This document shows positions 26,260 to 36,189 of a stretch of 64,000 nucleotides of DNA, in pieces. The notes below the pieces were generated by a model. That model searched no databases, was not told the DNA's origin, and saw only the letters and a list, made by a program, of their open reading frames with translations. This DNA comes from Rhodoferax sp. (lineage in GTDB: Bacteria > Pseudomonadota > Gammaproteobacteria > Burkholderiales > Burkholderiaceae_C), in assembly GCF_023700745.1 (NCBI RefSeq), contig NZ_JAMPYG010000011.1, forward strand, positions 42,223-106,222, in the 5' to 3' direction. Numbering within the stretch: the first letter of the stretch is position 1; each line of letters begins with the position of its first letter. A program made the position numbers and the translations under genes.

Positions 26260-27144
26260 TTATTGTCGCAGTCCGGCGGCCTCACGGGCCGACAGCATGG
26301 CGTTGCCCACACCGCTGGCAGCAATCACGGCAATCCCGGCCCAGGCCAGGCCGTCGGGCACATGGCGAAACACCAGCCAGCCCAGCACCGTGGCAAAGGC
26401 GATTTGCATATAGAGGTAGGGCGTGAGCACCACGGCATTGGCGCGATTGAAGGCGCGGATCAGCATCAGATGGCCAAAAGTGGCCAAAAAACCGACCATC
26501 ACAAACCAGTACCAGTAGCTCAGCAGGGCGGCGCTGTCCCAGCTGAACAGCATGATGGGCGTCATCACCAAGGCCCCCACCAGACCGGTATAGAAGTGCG
26601 TGGTGTAGGGGTTTTCGTCGCCGCTGAGTCGGCTTGTCAGTACCTGAAACCAGGCGTAGGCGATCACCAGAACCACCGGGAACAAAACCGCCCAGCCAAA
26701 GACCTGGCCCCCTGGGCGCACCACCAGCAACACTCCCAGCAGCCCCAGACTCATTAACACCCATCGCCTTGGCGACACGTGGTTTTTCAGTGACCAGGCG
26801 GCCATGGCGACGGCAGCCATGGGTGAGAGCATGACCATGGCCGTGAATTCACCGACAGGCAAATACTGCAAGCCATAAAACCCGCAGGCGCTGGTGACCA
26901 GCAGCAGCACCCCGCGCAGCATCTGAAAGCGCGGATTTGGCGTGGCAAAGAGGCGGGCTTTTTGTACCGGGAAACGCAGCGTGAAGGTCACCAAGGCTTG
27001 AAACGCGTAGCGAAACCAGAGCAGCATGAGCAGGGGCACCAGTTGGGTGGCGTGCTTGGTCACCGTGTCACCCAAGGCAAAGGCGAGTGTCGCCAGAATG
27101 ATCAGAAAAATACCGCCGGCCTGCCGGCTTTTCCAGAATGACAT
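26260..27144 (-). CDS. EamA/DMT-family permease
   Basis: 294 residues from MSFWKSRQ (27144), with ten membrane segments and two EamA repeats (IFLIILATLAFALGDTVTK; GWAVLFPVVLVIAYAWFQVL). It resembles RhaT/EamA exporters of the kind that follow trpH/yciO-like genes; the substrate is unknown. It is 5 bp downstream of the PHP phosphatase gene, so the genes are co-transcribed. Confidence 0.88.
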   Translation of the reverse strand: MSFWKSRQAGGIFLIILATLAFALGDTVTKHATQLVPLLMLLWFRYAFQALVTFTLRFPVQKARLFATPNPRFQMLRGVLLLVTSACGFYGLQYLPVGEFTAMVMLSPMAAVAMAAWSLKNHVSPRRWVLMSLGLLGVLLVVRPGGQVFGWAVLFPVVLVIAYAWFQVLTSRLSGDENPYTTHFYTGLVGALVMTPIMLFSWDSAALLSYWYWFVMVGFLATFGHLMLIRAFNRANAVVLTPYLYMQIAFATVLGWLVFRHVPDGLAWAGIAVIAASGVGNAMLSAREAAGLRQ

Positions 27145-27149
27145 GGGGT

Positions 27150-28028
27150 TCAGGCCTGTGCTGGAATGGGGGCGCGTTGGATGCGATCGGCCAGCAAGTC
27201 CCACACCGGTGTCAGCTGGACCGGCAGGTCCGGCAAGGTGCCGAGTTCGGTGCGGCTTTCATCCGGGCTGTGAAAGTCGCTGCCGCGCGAGGCGGCCAGG
27301 CCAAACTCCAGTGCGATCGCCGCGTAGTTGGCGCTCTCGGCGGCTGAATGGCTGCCGGTGACCACTTCGACGCCTTGCCCGCCGTGTCCCTTGAATTCGG
27401 TGAACAGCGCCAGTTCTTCGTTGGCGCTGAATTTGTAGCGCGCCGGGTGGGCAATCACGGCCATGCCGGCGGCCTGGGTGATCCAGCGCACCGCGTCTTT
27501 CAGGCTGGCCCAGTGGTGCTCGACAAAACCCGGCTTGCCTTCGGTGAGGTATTTGCGAAACACCTCGTAGGTGTCTTTGCAGACGCCTGTTTCCACCAAA
27601 TAACGGGCGAAGTGGGTGCGTGAGATCAGGTTGGGGTTGCCGACGTATTTCAGGGCGCCCTCAAAGGTGCCCTGGATGCCGACACGGGCCAGGTCGGCGG
27701 CCATTTCCCGGGCCCGCTGCGAGCGCCCGCCCCGGGTTTGCTGCAAACCCTCAGCCAGTGAGGCGTCGTTGACATCAAAACCCAGGCCGACGATGTGCAC
27801 GGTCTGGTGCAGGAAAGTGACCGAGATTTCAACCCCGCTCAGGTAGTCCAGCCCGCAGGCGGCTGCGGCTGCGGCAGCACGGGCCTGGCCGCCGATTTCG
27901 TCGTGGTCGGTCAGCGCCCACAAGGTCACGCCCTGGGCTTTGGCACGCTGGGCCAGTTCTTCGGGGGTGAGGGTGCCGTCAGAGACAACGGAATGGCAAT
28001 GCAAGTCGGCGTTCAGGGGGGCGTTCAT
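27150..28028 (-). CDS. PHP-domain 3',5'-nucleoside bisphosphate phosphatase (YciV/RNase AM-like)
   Basis: 292 residues. PHP metal ligands: DLHCHSVVSDG at the N-terminus, LTDHDEIGG, GVEIS, AHPARYK and GSDFHSPDE. The E. coli homologue YciV (RNase AM) removes phosphates from 3',5'-bisphosphonucleotides and trims RNA 5' ends. First gene of the operon with EamA and yciO, divergent from the DUF599 gene. Confidence 0.9.
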   Translation of the reverse strand: MNAPLNADLHCHSVVSDGTLTPEELAQRAKAQGVTLWALTDHDEIGGQARAAAAAAACGLDYLSGVEISVTFLHQTVHIVGLGFDVNDASLAEGLQQTRGGRSQRAREMAADLARVGIQGTFEGALKYVGNPNLISRTHFARYLVETGVCKDTYEVFRKYLTEGKPGFVEHHWASLKDAVRWITQAAGMAVIAHPARYKFSANEELALFTEFKGHGGQGVEVVTGSHSAAESANYAAIALEFGLAASRGSDFHSPDESRTELGTLPDLPVQLTPVWDLLADRIQRAPIPAQA

Positions 28029-28062
28029 GATCTGATTCTAGGGTGACTGGCAAAATGGGTTC

Positions 28063-28743
28063 ATGTATGAATTCATGACCACGCACGCAACCGATCTATT
28101 GTCTTTTGTGGCCTCGGCCTGCATGGTGCTGCTGTACCAGCATTACTTGCGATGGCGCACCCGGCGTGACCCGGCTTCCAGTGCCCAGGACGTCATGCTG
28201 GCGGCACGCGCGGCCTGGGTGGAGAGTGTGATGCGCGAGCGGCGCGATATCTTGGCGGTGCAAACCTTGCGCAACTCCACCATGTCGGCCAGCTTCATGG
28301 CTTCTACTGCCGTGTTGCTCATCATTGGTGTGCTCACTCTCAGTGCGCAGGGCGACAAGCTTTCCGGGACCTGGCATGCGCTCAATTTTCTGGGGCGGGC
28401 GGGAGCAGAAATGTGGCTGTTCAAACTTCTGATGATGTTGTTTGACCTGTTGTTTGCGTTTTTCTCATTTTCCATGTCGGTACGGATTTTTCACCACATC
28501 GGTTATTTGATCAACGTGCCACTGGACTCGGCCAATGAAGCGGTTCAGATCAGGCGGGTCGGGGCGCAGCTCAACCGGGCCGGCATTTACTACCGCATCG
28601 GCATGCGTTCTTATTACTTCACGGTGCCGCTGTTGTTCTGGTTGTTCGGGCCGCTCTGGTTGCTGGGCGCCACGATCGCGACGGTATTTTTCCTGTTCCA
28701 CCTGGACCGGGCGCCCCGGCGCGATACCGACCTGATGGGATAG
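28063..28743 (+). CDS. DUF599 membrane protein
   Basis: 226 residues with about four membrane helices (LLSFVASACMVLLYQHYLRW; ASFMASTAVLLIIGVLTL; MWLFKLLMMLFDLLFAFFSF; YFTVPLLFWLFGPLWLLGA) in the DUF599 pattern. Function unknown. The initial ATG at 28063 is 34 bp from the divergent PHP gene. Confidence 0.85.
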   Translation: MYEFMTTHATDLLSFVASACMVLLYQHYLRWRTRRDPASSAQDVMLAARAAWVESVMRERRDILAVQTLRNSTMSASFMASTAVLLIIGVLTLSAQGDKLSGTWHALNFLGRAGAEMWLFKLLMMLFDLLFAFFSFSMSVRIFHHIGYLINVPLDSANEAVQIRRVGAQLNRAGIYYRIGMRSYYFTVPLLFWLFGPLWLLGATIATVFFLFHLDRAPRRDTDLMG

Positions 28744-28756
28744 CCCCGGCGCAAGC

Positions 28757-30481
28757 TCAGAGTTCGGCTGCCTCGACAAGAAAACGCACCCGGCGCTCAC
28801 CGCGCCAATTGTCCACGTCCAGCCGGAACGCCAGTTTGACGCGACTCGGCAGCGGCTCGGTGTGGCCAAACCAGATGCCGTCGACCGGTTCACCGCGGTG
28901 TTTCAGCTTGAGTGACAGGTGTTTTTCAGCCACCAGGCGCTGCGACACCACTTCGAGCTCTTCGCTGAAGGTCGGTGCCGCAAAGCCCTGACCCCAGACT
29001 TCGTGGTGCAGCGTGTCCACTAGGTCAGGGCGGCGGTATTCGGGCTTGAGTGCGCCGTCGGTGTCGAGGCGGCGCGTCAGGGTGGCGGCATCGAGCCATT
29101 CCTGGGCGACCTCGCTCAAACCCTGCTCAAAGCGGTCCAGCTGGTCTTCGTTCAGGGTGCAGCCGGCCGCCATGGCGTGACCGCCAAAGCGCAGCAACAC
29201 GCCAGGGTGGCGTTTGGCCACCAGGTCGAGCGCGTCGCGCAGGTGGAAGCCGGGAATGGAGCGGCCCGAACCCTTGAGTTCGTGACCGTGACCGGCGGCG
29301 CCACTGCTGGCAAAAACAAAGCTGGGGCGGTGAAACTTGTCCTTGAGGCGCGCGGCCACAATGCCGACCACGCCTTCGTGAAAGTCGGCGTCGAAGACGC
29401 AAATGGCCGGCGGAGCTTGTGTCGTGTCTTCAAACAGCGACTCGGCCACGATGAGCGCCTGTTCGCGCATGCCGCCTTCAATCTCGCGGCGTTCGCGGTT
29501 GATGGCATCGAGCGCTTTGGCCAGCTCCAAAGCGCGCCCGGCGTCGTCGGTGAGCAGGCATTCAATGCCCAGGGTCATGTCGGACAAGCGCCCGGCGGCG
29601 TTGATGCGCGGCCCCAGGGCAAAGCCGAAGTCAAAGGTGGTGGCGGTTTTGACTTCACGCGAGGCCGCTACAAACAGGGCCGCCAGCCCGGCCGGCAGCG
29701 CCTGGGCGCGCACCCGTTTGAGCCCTTGTGCCACCAGGCGGCGGTTGTTGGTATCCAGCTTGACCACGTCGGCCACCGTGCCCAGTGCCACCAGCGGCAG
29801 CAGGGTGTCCAGTTTGGGCTGGTTGTGGGCGTTGAATAGCCCGCGCTGGCGCAACTCGGCGCGCAGCGACAGCAGCACGTAGAACATCACGCCAACGCCG
29901 GCGATGGATTTGCTCTCGAAGCTGCAGCCGGGCTGGTTCGGGTTGACGATCACGTTGGCGTCGGGCAGTTCAATCCGGCCATTGCGCAGGGCCGGCAAAT
30001 GGTGGTCGGTCACCAGCACCTGCAGACCCAGTTCGCGGGCCCGGGCCACACCGTCGAAGCTGGCAATGCCGTTGTCCACCGTGATCAGCAGGTCGGCGCC
30101 GCTGGCCTTGACGCGTTCGGAAATCGGCGGGGTCAGGCCATAACCATCCTGTACCCGGTCGGGCACGATGTAGTCCACATGCCGGGCACCAAGCAGGCGC
30201 AGGCCACGCAGGCCGACCGCGCAGGCGGTGGCACCGTCGCAGTCGTAATCGGCCACGATACAGAGTTTTTTGTCATCACGAATGGCGTCGGCCAGCAGCA
30301 GCGCCGCCTCGCGCGTGCCCTGCATGCTGGCGGGGGGCAGCAATTTGGCCAGCGCATCGTCCAGTTCCTGCGGGTTTTGCACCCCGCGTGCCGCATAAAG
30401 TTGTGCCAGCAAGGGATGAACGCCAGCCTGCTCCAGCGCCCAGATGGTTCTGGGCGGGGCGTCTCGGACCATGATTTTCAT
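28757..30481 (-). CDS. recJ: Single-stranded-DNA exonuclease RecJ
   Basis: 574-residue 5'-3' ssDNA exonuclease for recombination and repair. DHH-family motifs: IVADYDCDGATA, ITVDNGIASF, VTDHHLPA, FGFALGPRINAAGR and, in the DHHA1 domain, RFGGHAMAAGCTL. The start MKIMVRDAPP at 30481 overlaps the rpfE-like stop by 4 bp (ATGA), so the genes are coupled, as in the Xanthomonas rpf locus. Confidence 0.95.
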   Translation of the reverse strand: MKIMVRDAPPRTIWALEQAGVHPLLAQLYAARGVQNPQELDDALAKLLPPASMQGTREAALLLADAIRDDKKLCIVADYDCDGATACAVGLRGLRLLGARHVDYIVPDRVQDGYGLTPPISERVKASGADLLITVDNGIASFDGVARARELGLQVLVTDHHLPALRNGRIELPDANVIVNPNQPGCSFESKSIAGVGVMFYVLLSLRAELRQRGLFNAHNQPKLDTLLPLVALGTVADVVKLDTNNRRLVAQGLKRVRAQALPAGLAALFVAASREVKTATTFDFGFALGPRINAAGRLSDMTLGIECLLTDDAGRALELAKALDAINRERREIEGGMREQALIVAESLFEDTTQAPPAICVFDADFHEGVVGIVAARLKDKFHRPSFVFASSGAAGHGHELKGSGRSIPGFHLRDALDLVAKRHPGVLLRFGGHAMAAGCTLNEDQLDRFEQGLSEVAQEWLDAATLTRRLDTDGALKPEYRRPDLVDTLHHEVWGQGFAAPTFSEELEVVSQRLVAEKHLSLKLKHRGEPVDGIWFGHTEPLPSRVKLAFRLDVDNWRGERRVRFLVEAAEL

Positions 30482-31419
30482 AATTGTTCGAGTGTGCCCT
30501 GGATCGGCGGGGGGTTGAAAAGTTGCCTGATTTTTTGCTTCAGGGTGGGTGGCTGGTGAACCCAGCTTTGGGCGTGACGTTCGCCGCACAGCGTGAGCTG
30601 GACCGTGTCGCCACGGACTTGGGCGTCAAGCAGTTGTCTGATCTGGCTGGCGTCAAGTTGGTGCCAGGCGCTGGCCCAGCCGGTCCAATCGTCCTGGAGC
30701 GCAGGCTCACGCAGCGCAGTGACAACGACAGGCCGGGCAGAAGCCGGGCCGGATAGGCTGACCGGCGCGCCGGTGCCGCTGAACCAGATGGCGTTGGCCG
30801 CCAGGGCGCCGCGTCGCTCGCGGGCATCGTTGACCGGGTGGGTGTAGAGCAGCATCTGCATTTCGCTGACCAGCCGGATCAGCCCGCTGGCCTGGGCCGC
30901 CGTGGGCATCCAGGGTGACAAATTCCGACCCAAAACGCGGTCGGGCGAGGCGCTTGGCAGGCCGTCTAAGACCGCCCCGTGCGCCAGCCAGCGCCCGGGC
31001 TCATGCGGGTACAGCGTGATGCCGTCCTGTGCAAAAAAAGGTTTCATGGCGACCAACAGGGTGTCTGACTCTTCGGCACTCAGATCCTGCATCGGCAGCT
31101 GGCGCATGGTGACCTCATGCGTCGTGGCCTGCCAGTGGCACAGCGTCACGAAAGCCCAGGCGCCTTGCAGGTGCGCCAGCTCCGGGTATTTCTGCGCCTG
31201 CAATGCAGCCCAGGGAATCAGCCCGTCGGACACGGCCAGTCCCAGGGCACGGGCCAGTGCGCGTTCGTGCGGTGGCGACCAGCTGAGCTCGCCGCCCTCG
31301 TCCAGCGCCTCCGCGTTCAGGCGGCTGATCAGCTTTTGCAGGTTGGGTACTTTCAGCGTGGCCAGCGTGGCCTGGCAGCCTTCGGCATGGCTGGCGGCAT
31401 AGGGAATCAGCAGGTGCAT
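30478..31419 (-). CDS. RpfE-like cytosolic protein (COG4255-type)
   Basis: 313 residues, starting HLLIPYAASHAEGC. It looks like the conserved protein encoded upstream of recJ in Betaproteobacteria and Xanthomonas (RpfE), sometimes labelled phosphoglycerate mutase-like; no catalytic phosphatase motif is visible to me. Start at 31419; the frame extends to 31476 without a better site. The function is unknown. Confidence 0.7.
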   Translation of the reverse strand: MHLLIPYAASHAEGCQATLATLKVPNLQKLISRLNAEALDEGGELSWSPPHERALARALGLAVSDGLIPWAALQAQKYPELAHLQGAWAFVTLCHWQATTHEVTMRQLPMQDLSAEESDTLLVAMKPFFAQDGITLYPHEPGRWLAHGAVLDGLPSASPDRVLGRNLSPWMPTAAQASGLIRLVSEMQMLLYTHPVNDARERRGALAANAIWFSGTGAPVSLSGPASARPVVVTALREPALQDDWTGWASAWHQLDASQIRQLLDAQVRGDTVQLTLCGERHAQSWVHQPPTLKQKIRQLFNPPPIQGTLEQL

Positions 31420-31553
31420 GGGAAGCGGCGGCTTAAGCCGGAAGGTACGCGAAGTCGCATGGTGCTGTCCTGTCAAATGAGTCTGGCCCGCATTATCCAG
31501 GAGAGTTGGCTTGGGAGTCCGATGGCCTTCGGCTGCAATGCCACAATGCGGGC

Positions 31554-32810
31554 ATGCAACTCCCCTATGAACTCATTCTTGGCTGGCGTTATACGCGGGC
31601 CGGCCGCGCCACCCGGCGCAACGGGTTTATCTCGTTCATTTCGGGCGTCTCGATGCTTGGTATTGCCCTGGGCGTGGCGGCCTTGATCATCGTGCTGAGC
31701 GTGATGAACGGTTTCCAGAAAGAGGTGCGTGACCGCATGCTGGGCGTGGTTTCGCACATCGAGATTTTTGCTCCCAACGGTGAGGCCCTGCCCGATGCGG
31801 CGCGCACGCTGACACAGGTTCGCGCCAACCCGGCCGTGATTGGCGCGGCCCCTTTCATTGCCACCCAGGCCCTGCTGGCCAGGGGTGAGGACATGAAAGG
31901 GACGCTGGTGCGGGGCATTGATCCGGCGCGTGAGGGTGAGGTGACCGATCTGGCGTTGGAACTCAAGAACACCGGCTTGAACCGCTTGATTCCCGGCGAG
32001 TTTGGCGTGGTACTGGGCGCCGAACTGGCGCGCAGCCTGGGGGTGATTGCGGGTGACAAGGTGACGCTGGTGGCACCCAGCGGCCAGGTCACGCCCGCCG
32101 GGGTGGTACCGCGCCTGAAGCAGATGACGGTGGTGGGCACTTTTGACTCGGGCCATTTTGAATACGACTCGGGTCTGGTGCTGATGCACATCGAGGATGC
32201 GGCGCGCATCTTCCGGCTCGAAGGCCCCAGCGGCGTGCGTGTCAAGCTGCGCGATCTGCACCAGGCCCGGGAGGTGGCGGCGCAATTGGCAGGCAGCCTG
32301 ACTGACAACTTGCTGATACGCGACTGGACGCGGCAAAACCGGACCTGGTTCGCTGCCGTGCAGCTCGAAAAACGCATGATGTTCATCATCCTGACGCTGA
32401 TCGTGGCAGTGGCGGCTTTCAACCTGGTCAGCACGCTGGTGATGACGGTGACCGACAAGCGTGCCGACATCGCCATTCTGCGCACGCTGGGCGCCAGCCC
32501 GGCCAGTATCATGGGCATCTTCGTGGTGCAGGGTGCCATGGTGGGCGTCATTGGTACGCTGGCTGGCCTGGCGCTGGGTTTGGGCGTGGCCTTCAACATC
32601 GACGTGATCGTGCCGGCGCTGGAGCAGTTGCTGGGGGCCAGCTTTTTGCCGCGTGACATCTACCTGATCAGCCGCATGCCGAGCGACCCACAACAGGCCG
32701 ACATCGTTCCGATTGCGGTGATTTCCCTGGTGCTGGCCTTTGTGGCCACGCTGTATCCGAGCTGGCGTGCCAGCCGCGTCAACCCGGCAGAGGCCTTGCG
32801 TTATGAGTGA
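31554..32810 (+). CDS. lolC: Lipoprotein-releasing ABC permease LolC/E
   Basis: 418-residue inner membrane subunit extracting lipoproteins for LolA. One N-terminal helix ([30 protein letters not shown]), a large periplasmic domain, then three C-terminal helices and the closing motif [19 protein letters not shown] single permease gene suggests a homodimer, or a paralogue elsewhere. Stop overlaps the lolD start by 8 bp; lolA lies near 61.8 kb. Confidence 0.94.
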   Translation: MQLPYELILGWRYTRAGRATRRNGFISFISGVSMLGIALGVAALIIVLSVMNGFQKEVRDRMLGVVSHIEIFAPNGEALPDAARTLTQVRANPAVIGAAPFIATQALLARGEDMKGTLVRGIDPAREGEVTDLALELKNTGLNRLIPGEFGVVLGAELARSLGVIAGDKVTLVAPSGQVTPAGVVPRLKQMTVVGTFDSGHFEYDSGLVLMHIEDAARIFRLEGPSGVRVKLRDLHQAREVAAQLAGSLTDNLLIRDWTRQNRTWFAAVQLEKRMMFIILTLIVAVAAFNLVSTLVMTVTDKRADIAILRTLGASPASIMGIFVVQGAMVGVIGTLAGLALGLGVAFNIDVIVPALEQLLGASFLPRDIYLISRMPSDPQQADIVPIAVISLVLAFVATLYPSWRASRVNPAEALRYE

Positions 32811-33492
32811 AATTGTGCTGAGCGCCCGGGATTTGACGAAACGCTTTACCGAGGGACGGCTCGATGTGACGGTGCTGCAAGGTGTGGACCTGGACGTGCA
32901 CGCAGGCGAGACGCTGGCCATTGTGGGCGCTTCTGGCTCGGGCAAAAGCACTTTGCTGCATTTGCTGGGCGGACTCGATGCGCCCACCACGGGTTCGGTG
33001 CTGCTGCATGGCCAGGACCTGGCGCGGCTGGGCGAAGCCGAGCAGGGCCGTCTGCGCAACCGGTACCTGGGTTTTGTCTACCAGTTCCACCACTTGTTGC
33101 CTGAATTCAGCGCGCTTGACAACGTGGCCATGCCGCTGTGGATCAGGCGCATGGCGCACGCCGAGGCCGCGCAGATGGCCACCCAAATGCTGGCCAGCGT
33201 GGGTCTGGCGGAGCGCTTGCAGCATCGCCCGGCCGAACTCTCTGGTGGCGAGCGTCAGCGCGTGGCCATTGCTCGCGCGCTGGTGACGCAACCGGCCTGC
33301 GTGTTGGCCGATGAGCCCACCGGCAACCTGGACCGCAGCACCGCGCATGGTGTGTTTGACCTGATGCTGGAGCTGGCGCGCACCCAGGGCACGGCATTCA
33401 TTGTGGTCACCCACGACGAGGCGCTGGCAGCCCGCTGCGCCCGCCAGCTCCGGCTGGTGCAGGGCAAATTGACCGAAGGCAGTTCGTTGTAG
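32803..33492 (+). CDS. lolD: Lipoprotein-releasing ATPase LolD
   Basis: 229-residue ABC ATPase: Walker [19 protein letters not shown], the LolD/MacB-type [18 protein letters not shown], signature [15 protein letters not shown], Walker [13 protein letters not shown]-loop VTHDE. It starts at 32803 within the end of lolC. It energises lipoprotein release. Confidence 0.95.
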   Translation: MSEIVLSARDLTKRFTEGRLDVTVLQGVDLDVHAGETLAIVGASGSGKSTLLHLLGGLDAPTTGSVLLHGQDLARLGEAEQGRLRNRYLGFVYQFHHLLPEFSALDNVAMPLWIRRMAHAEAAQMATQMLASVGLAERLQHRPAELSGGERQRVAIARALVTQPACVLADEPTGNLDRSTAHGVFDLMLELARTQGTAFIVVTHDEALAARCARQLRLVQGKLTEGSSL

Positions 33493-33559
33493 CCAACCAG
33501 GTCAAGGTTTTTTTATTTATCATTTGCACGAAGCAAACATGTTTTTTTGAGGTGTCAGG

Positions 33560-33949
33560 ATGGCGCTTGAATGGCAGACAAGTTACAAAATTGGCGACGC
33601 CGACGTCGACGCCCTGCAGGAAAAACTGTTCGCGCTGACCAATACCTTTCTCGCGTCCGATGACCTGACGGTCTTGCGCTCCACCATCGTCAGTTTGTGC
33701 AAGCAGGCGCGGGCCCAGTTCGAGCGCGAAGAGGCCTTGATGCGCCGCGTCAACTTTCCCGGACTGGAAGAGCACCTGGCGCAGCATCACACGCTGCTGG
33801 ACCGCTTGATCGGTCGCAGCATGGATGTGGGCAAGGGCTATATGAACAAGCCGGCCATTGCCGCGCTGATGCAGGACTGGTGCGAGCGCCATGTGCCCGA
33901 AGAAGACGCCCGGTTGCGGCAGTTTCTGGCAGCGACCCAGTCTGCTTGA
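33560..33949 (+). CDS. Hemerythrin-fold protein with missing iron ligands
   Basis: 129 residues with the bacteriohemerythrin four-helix pattern. The first ligand His (DEQH in the family) is replaced: IGDADVDALQEKLF. The helix-B His before the EE pair is also lost: QARAQFEREEALM. The later ligands remain: HLAQHH and RHVPEED. Loss of two of the usual five histidines suggests altered or absent di-iron binding. It lies between lolD and tatD with a 67-bp AT-rich leader; function unknown. Confidence 0.75.
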   Translation: MALEWQTSYKIGDADVDALQEKLFALTNTFLASDDLTVLRSTIVSLCKQARAQFEREEALMRRVNFPGLEEHLAQHHTLLDRLIGRSMDVGKGYMNKPAIAALMQDWCERHVPEEDARLRQFLAATQSA

Positions 33950-33967
33950 GCCGTGCGGTTGGGCGTC

Positions 33968-34825
33968 ATGATGTTCATCGACACCCACTGCCATCTGGAT
34001 GCCCCGGAATTTGGTTCAGCAGGTCCGGCTATCCGGGCCGAGGCTGCACGCCATCAGGTGGCCTTGTGTGTGCTGCCGGCGGTCGAGATCGCCAATTTCG
34101 AAGCCGTGCGCACACTGGCCCAGGCTGGCGGCGATAGTTACGCGCTGGGCATTCATCCGCTGTACGTGAAGTCGGCGCAAGACGAGGATCTGGACCGGCT
34201 CGACGCCGCGCTGCAGCGCTACCGGGGCGACCCGCGCCTGGTCGCGGTCGGTGAAATCGGGCTTGACCTGTGGGTACCGGAACTGTGCATTGAACCCTTG
34301 CGCTCACGTCAGCAACACTTCTACCTGGCGCAACTCAGGCTGGCGCGCCAATACGGTTTGCCGGTGCTGCTGCATGTGCGTCGTTCGGTGGACCAGGTGC
34401 TCAAGGGCTTGCGCACCGTGGCGCGCACTGACTGGCACGGCATTGCGCACGCTTTCAATGGCAGCGTCCAGCAGGCCCAAAGCTTTATCGATCTGGGCTT
34501 CAAGCTGGGTTTTGGCGGTGCTGTGACTTATGACCGCGCCCTGCAATTGCGCCGCCTGGCCGCCAGCCTGCCGCTTGAGTCCATCGTGCTGGAAACCGAT
34601 GCCCCCGACATGCCGCCGCACTGGCTCTACAAAACCAGCCAGCAGCGCGAGGCCGGGGCGGCGCAGGGCGTCAATTCACCGGCCGAACTGCCGCGCATTG
34701 CTGCGGTGCTGGCCGAACTGCGCGGGCTCAGTGTGGCCGAACTGGCCTCGGCGACCACGCGCAATGCATTGACGGCGTTGCCAAAGCTGGGTGCGTTGGT
34801 TGCCACAGAAAAAAGAGGCGAATGA
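33968..34825 (+). CDS. TatD-family metal-dependent hydrolase
   Basis: About 285 residues. TatD signatures: FIDTHCHLD, YALGIHPLYV, AVGEIGLDLW, LLHVRRSVDQVL, HAFNGSVQQA, VLETDAPDMPP. The family are 3'-5' DNases or deoxyribonucleotide hydrolases. ATG at 33968 (or 33971) precedes FIDTHCH; GTG at 33953 is an alternative. Confidence 0.9.
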   Translation: MMFIDTHCHLDAPEFGSAGPAIRAEAARHQVALCVLPAVEIANFEAVRTLAQAGGDSYALGIHPLYVKSAQDEDLDRLDAALQRYRGDPRLVAVGEIGLDLWVPELCIEPLRSRQQHFYLAQLRLARQYGLPVLLHVRRSVDQVLKGLRTVARTDWHGIAHAFNGSVQQAQSFIDLGFKLGFGGAVTYDRALQLRRLAASLPLESIVLETDAPDMPPHWLYKTSQQREAGAAQGVNSPAELPRIAAVLAELRGLSVAELASATTRNALTALPKLGALVATEKRGE

Positions 34826-34838
34826 CCGCCGGGTGCGA

Positions 34839-35396
34839 TCAATCGCCTTGCTGCGGCGAGAGTTCCAGCTTGTTGATGTCAAAGCCTTTTTGCGTCAGGC
34901 GTTCGAGCAGGGCCTGGTAGCTTGGGTGGTCAACTTTCGGGGTGCGTGACAGGACCCAGAGGTAGTCACGTTGGGGCTCAGCCACGGCGGCCAACTGGTA
35001 AGCTGGGTCCAGGTCGATGACCCAGTAGTCGCCCCAGACCGCCGGAATAAATGACAGCCAGGCCGGCGCAAAGCGAACTTCGAGCTTGGGGGAGTTGGCC
35101 TCTCCCTGTTGCCTGGCGGCGCCAACGGCTTCGCTGGTCTGGCCGTCTGCCAGCCGGCAACGGTTCACCACCTGCAACAGGCCGTCACTGCGCAGGCTGT
35201 AGCTGGCCTGCGTGTTGGCGACACATTTCTTCTGGAAGCTGTTGGGGTATTTGGCAATTTCATACCAGTGGCCCAGGTAACGCGGTACGTCCAGGGTGGC
35301 AATGGTGGTGAGCGGCGGGAGGGGTGCCGGCGCCGTTTGTGCCAGGGCGCCGATGCCGTTCAGGCAGAGTGCGGCGACAACAAGTCTGGTTTTCAT
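34839..35396 (-). CDS. Lipocalin family protein (Blc-like)
   Basis: 185 residues with a Sec signal (MKTRLVVAALCLNGIGALA) and no lipobox Cys, so probably periplasmic rather than a lipoprotein like E. coli Blc. Lipocalin motifs: YLGHWYEIAKYPNSFQKKC, YWVIDLDPAYQLAAVAEPQ, YLWVLSRTP. It likely binds lipids or hydrophobic compounds. A longer frame reaches 35552, but the signal peptide sets the start. Confidence 0.88.
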   Translation of the reverse strand: MKTRLVVAALCLNGIGALAQTAPAPLPPLTTIATLDVPRYLGHWYEIAKYPNSFQKKCVANTQASYSLRSDGLLQVVNRCRLADGQTSEAVGAARQQGEANSPKLEVRFAPAWLSFIPAVWGDYWVIDLDPAYQLAAVAEPQRDYLWVLSRTPKVDHPSYQALLERLTQKGFDINKLELSPQQGD

Positions 35397-35409
35397 TTTC
35401 AACAAGCCC

Positions 35410-36189
35410 TCAGAGCATTTTTTGTAAAAACGCCTGGGTGCGGGGGTGCTCGGGTGCGGCAAACAGTTCGCGCGCCGGACGCGCCTCGACGATGACCCCG
35501 CCGTCCATGAACACGGCGCGGCCTGCCACCTCACGGGCAAAGGCCATCTCATGCGTGACCACCAGCATCGTCATGTGCTCTTCGGCCAGGGCGCGCATGG
35601 TGTTGAGCACTTCGCCGGTGAGCTCGGGGTCGAGCGCCGAAGTTGGCTCGTCGAACAGCATGATGTCGGGCTCCATCGCCAGCGCCCGCGCAATGGCCAC
35701 GCGCTGCTTCTGGCCACCCGACAGGCGCGACGGATAACTGTCGCGTTTGTCGAACAGGCCCACCTTGCGTAGCAGGGCCTCGGCCTTGGGCACGATCTCA
35801 TCGAGCCGCGCGCCTTTCACCGTCAGCGGCGCCTCGATGATGTTCTGCAAAACGGTCAGGTGCGGGAACAGGTTGAAGTGCTGAAACACCATGCCCATCT
35901 TGCGGCAGACACGGCTGATATCGACGGCTGGCACGTAGTGACAATGGCCCTGGGCGTCGGTTGTCACCAGTGCTTCGCCCTCGATGGCGATGCTGCCGCG
36001 ATGGATGGTTTCGAGATGGATCAGACAACGCAAAAAGGTGCTCTTGCCCGAGCCGGACGGCCCGATGACCGCAATGACCTCGCCCTTGTCGACGTTGAGC
36101 GAAACCCCCTTGAGCACTTCCACCGCGCCGAAACGTTTGTGCACGTCAACGGCCTTGATCATCAGCGGGTTCATCGGGCTATTCGTCAT
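35410..36189 (-). CDS. Polar amino-acid ABC transporter ATPase
   Basis: 259 residues, GlnQ/HisP type: Walker [30 protein letters not shown], signature [15 protein letters not shown], Walker B IMLFDEPTSALDPELTGEVL, VTHEMAFAREV. An insert around DAQGHCHYVPAVDISRVC is longer than usual, as in HisP. It overlaps the permease gene by 11 bp. Confidence 0.93.
   Translation of the reverse strand: MTNSPMNPLMIKAVDVHKRFGAVEVLKGVSLNVDKGEVIAVIGPSGSGKSTFLRCLIHLETIHRGSIAIEGEALVTTDAQGHCHYVPAVDISRVCRKMGMVFQHFNLFPHLTVLQNIIEAPLTVKGARLDEIVPKAEALLRKVGLFDKRDSYPSRLSGGQKQRVAIARALAMEPDIMLFDEPTSALDPELTGEVLNTMRALAEEHMTMLVVTHEMAFAREVAGRAVFMDGGVIVEARPARELFAAPEHPRTQAFLQKML

Noticed and set aside
31473..33059. 528-codon frame antisense to lolC-lolD
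   Set aside because: Composition is that of a shadow ORF; lolC and lolD have full motifs and coupled starts.
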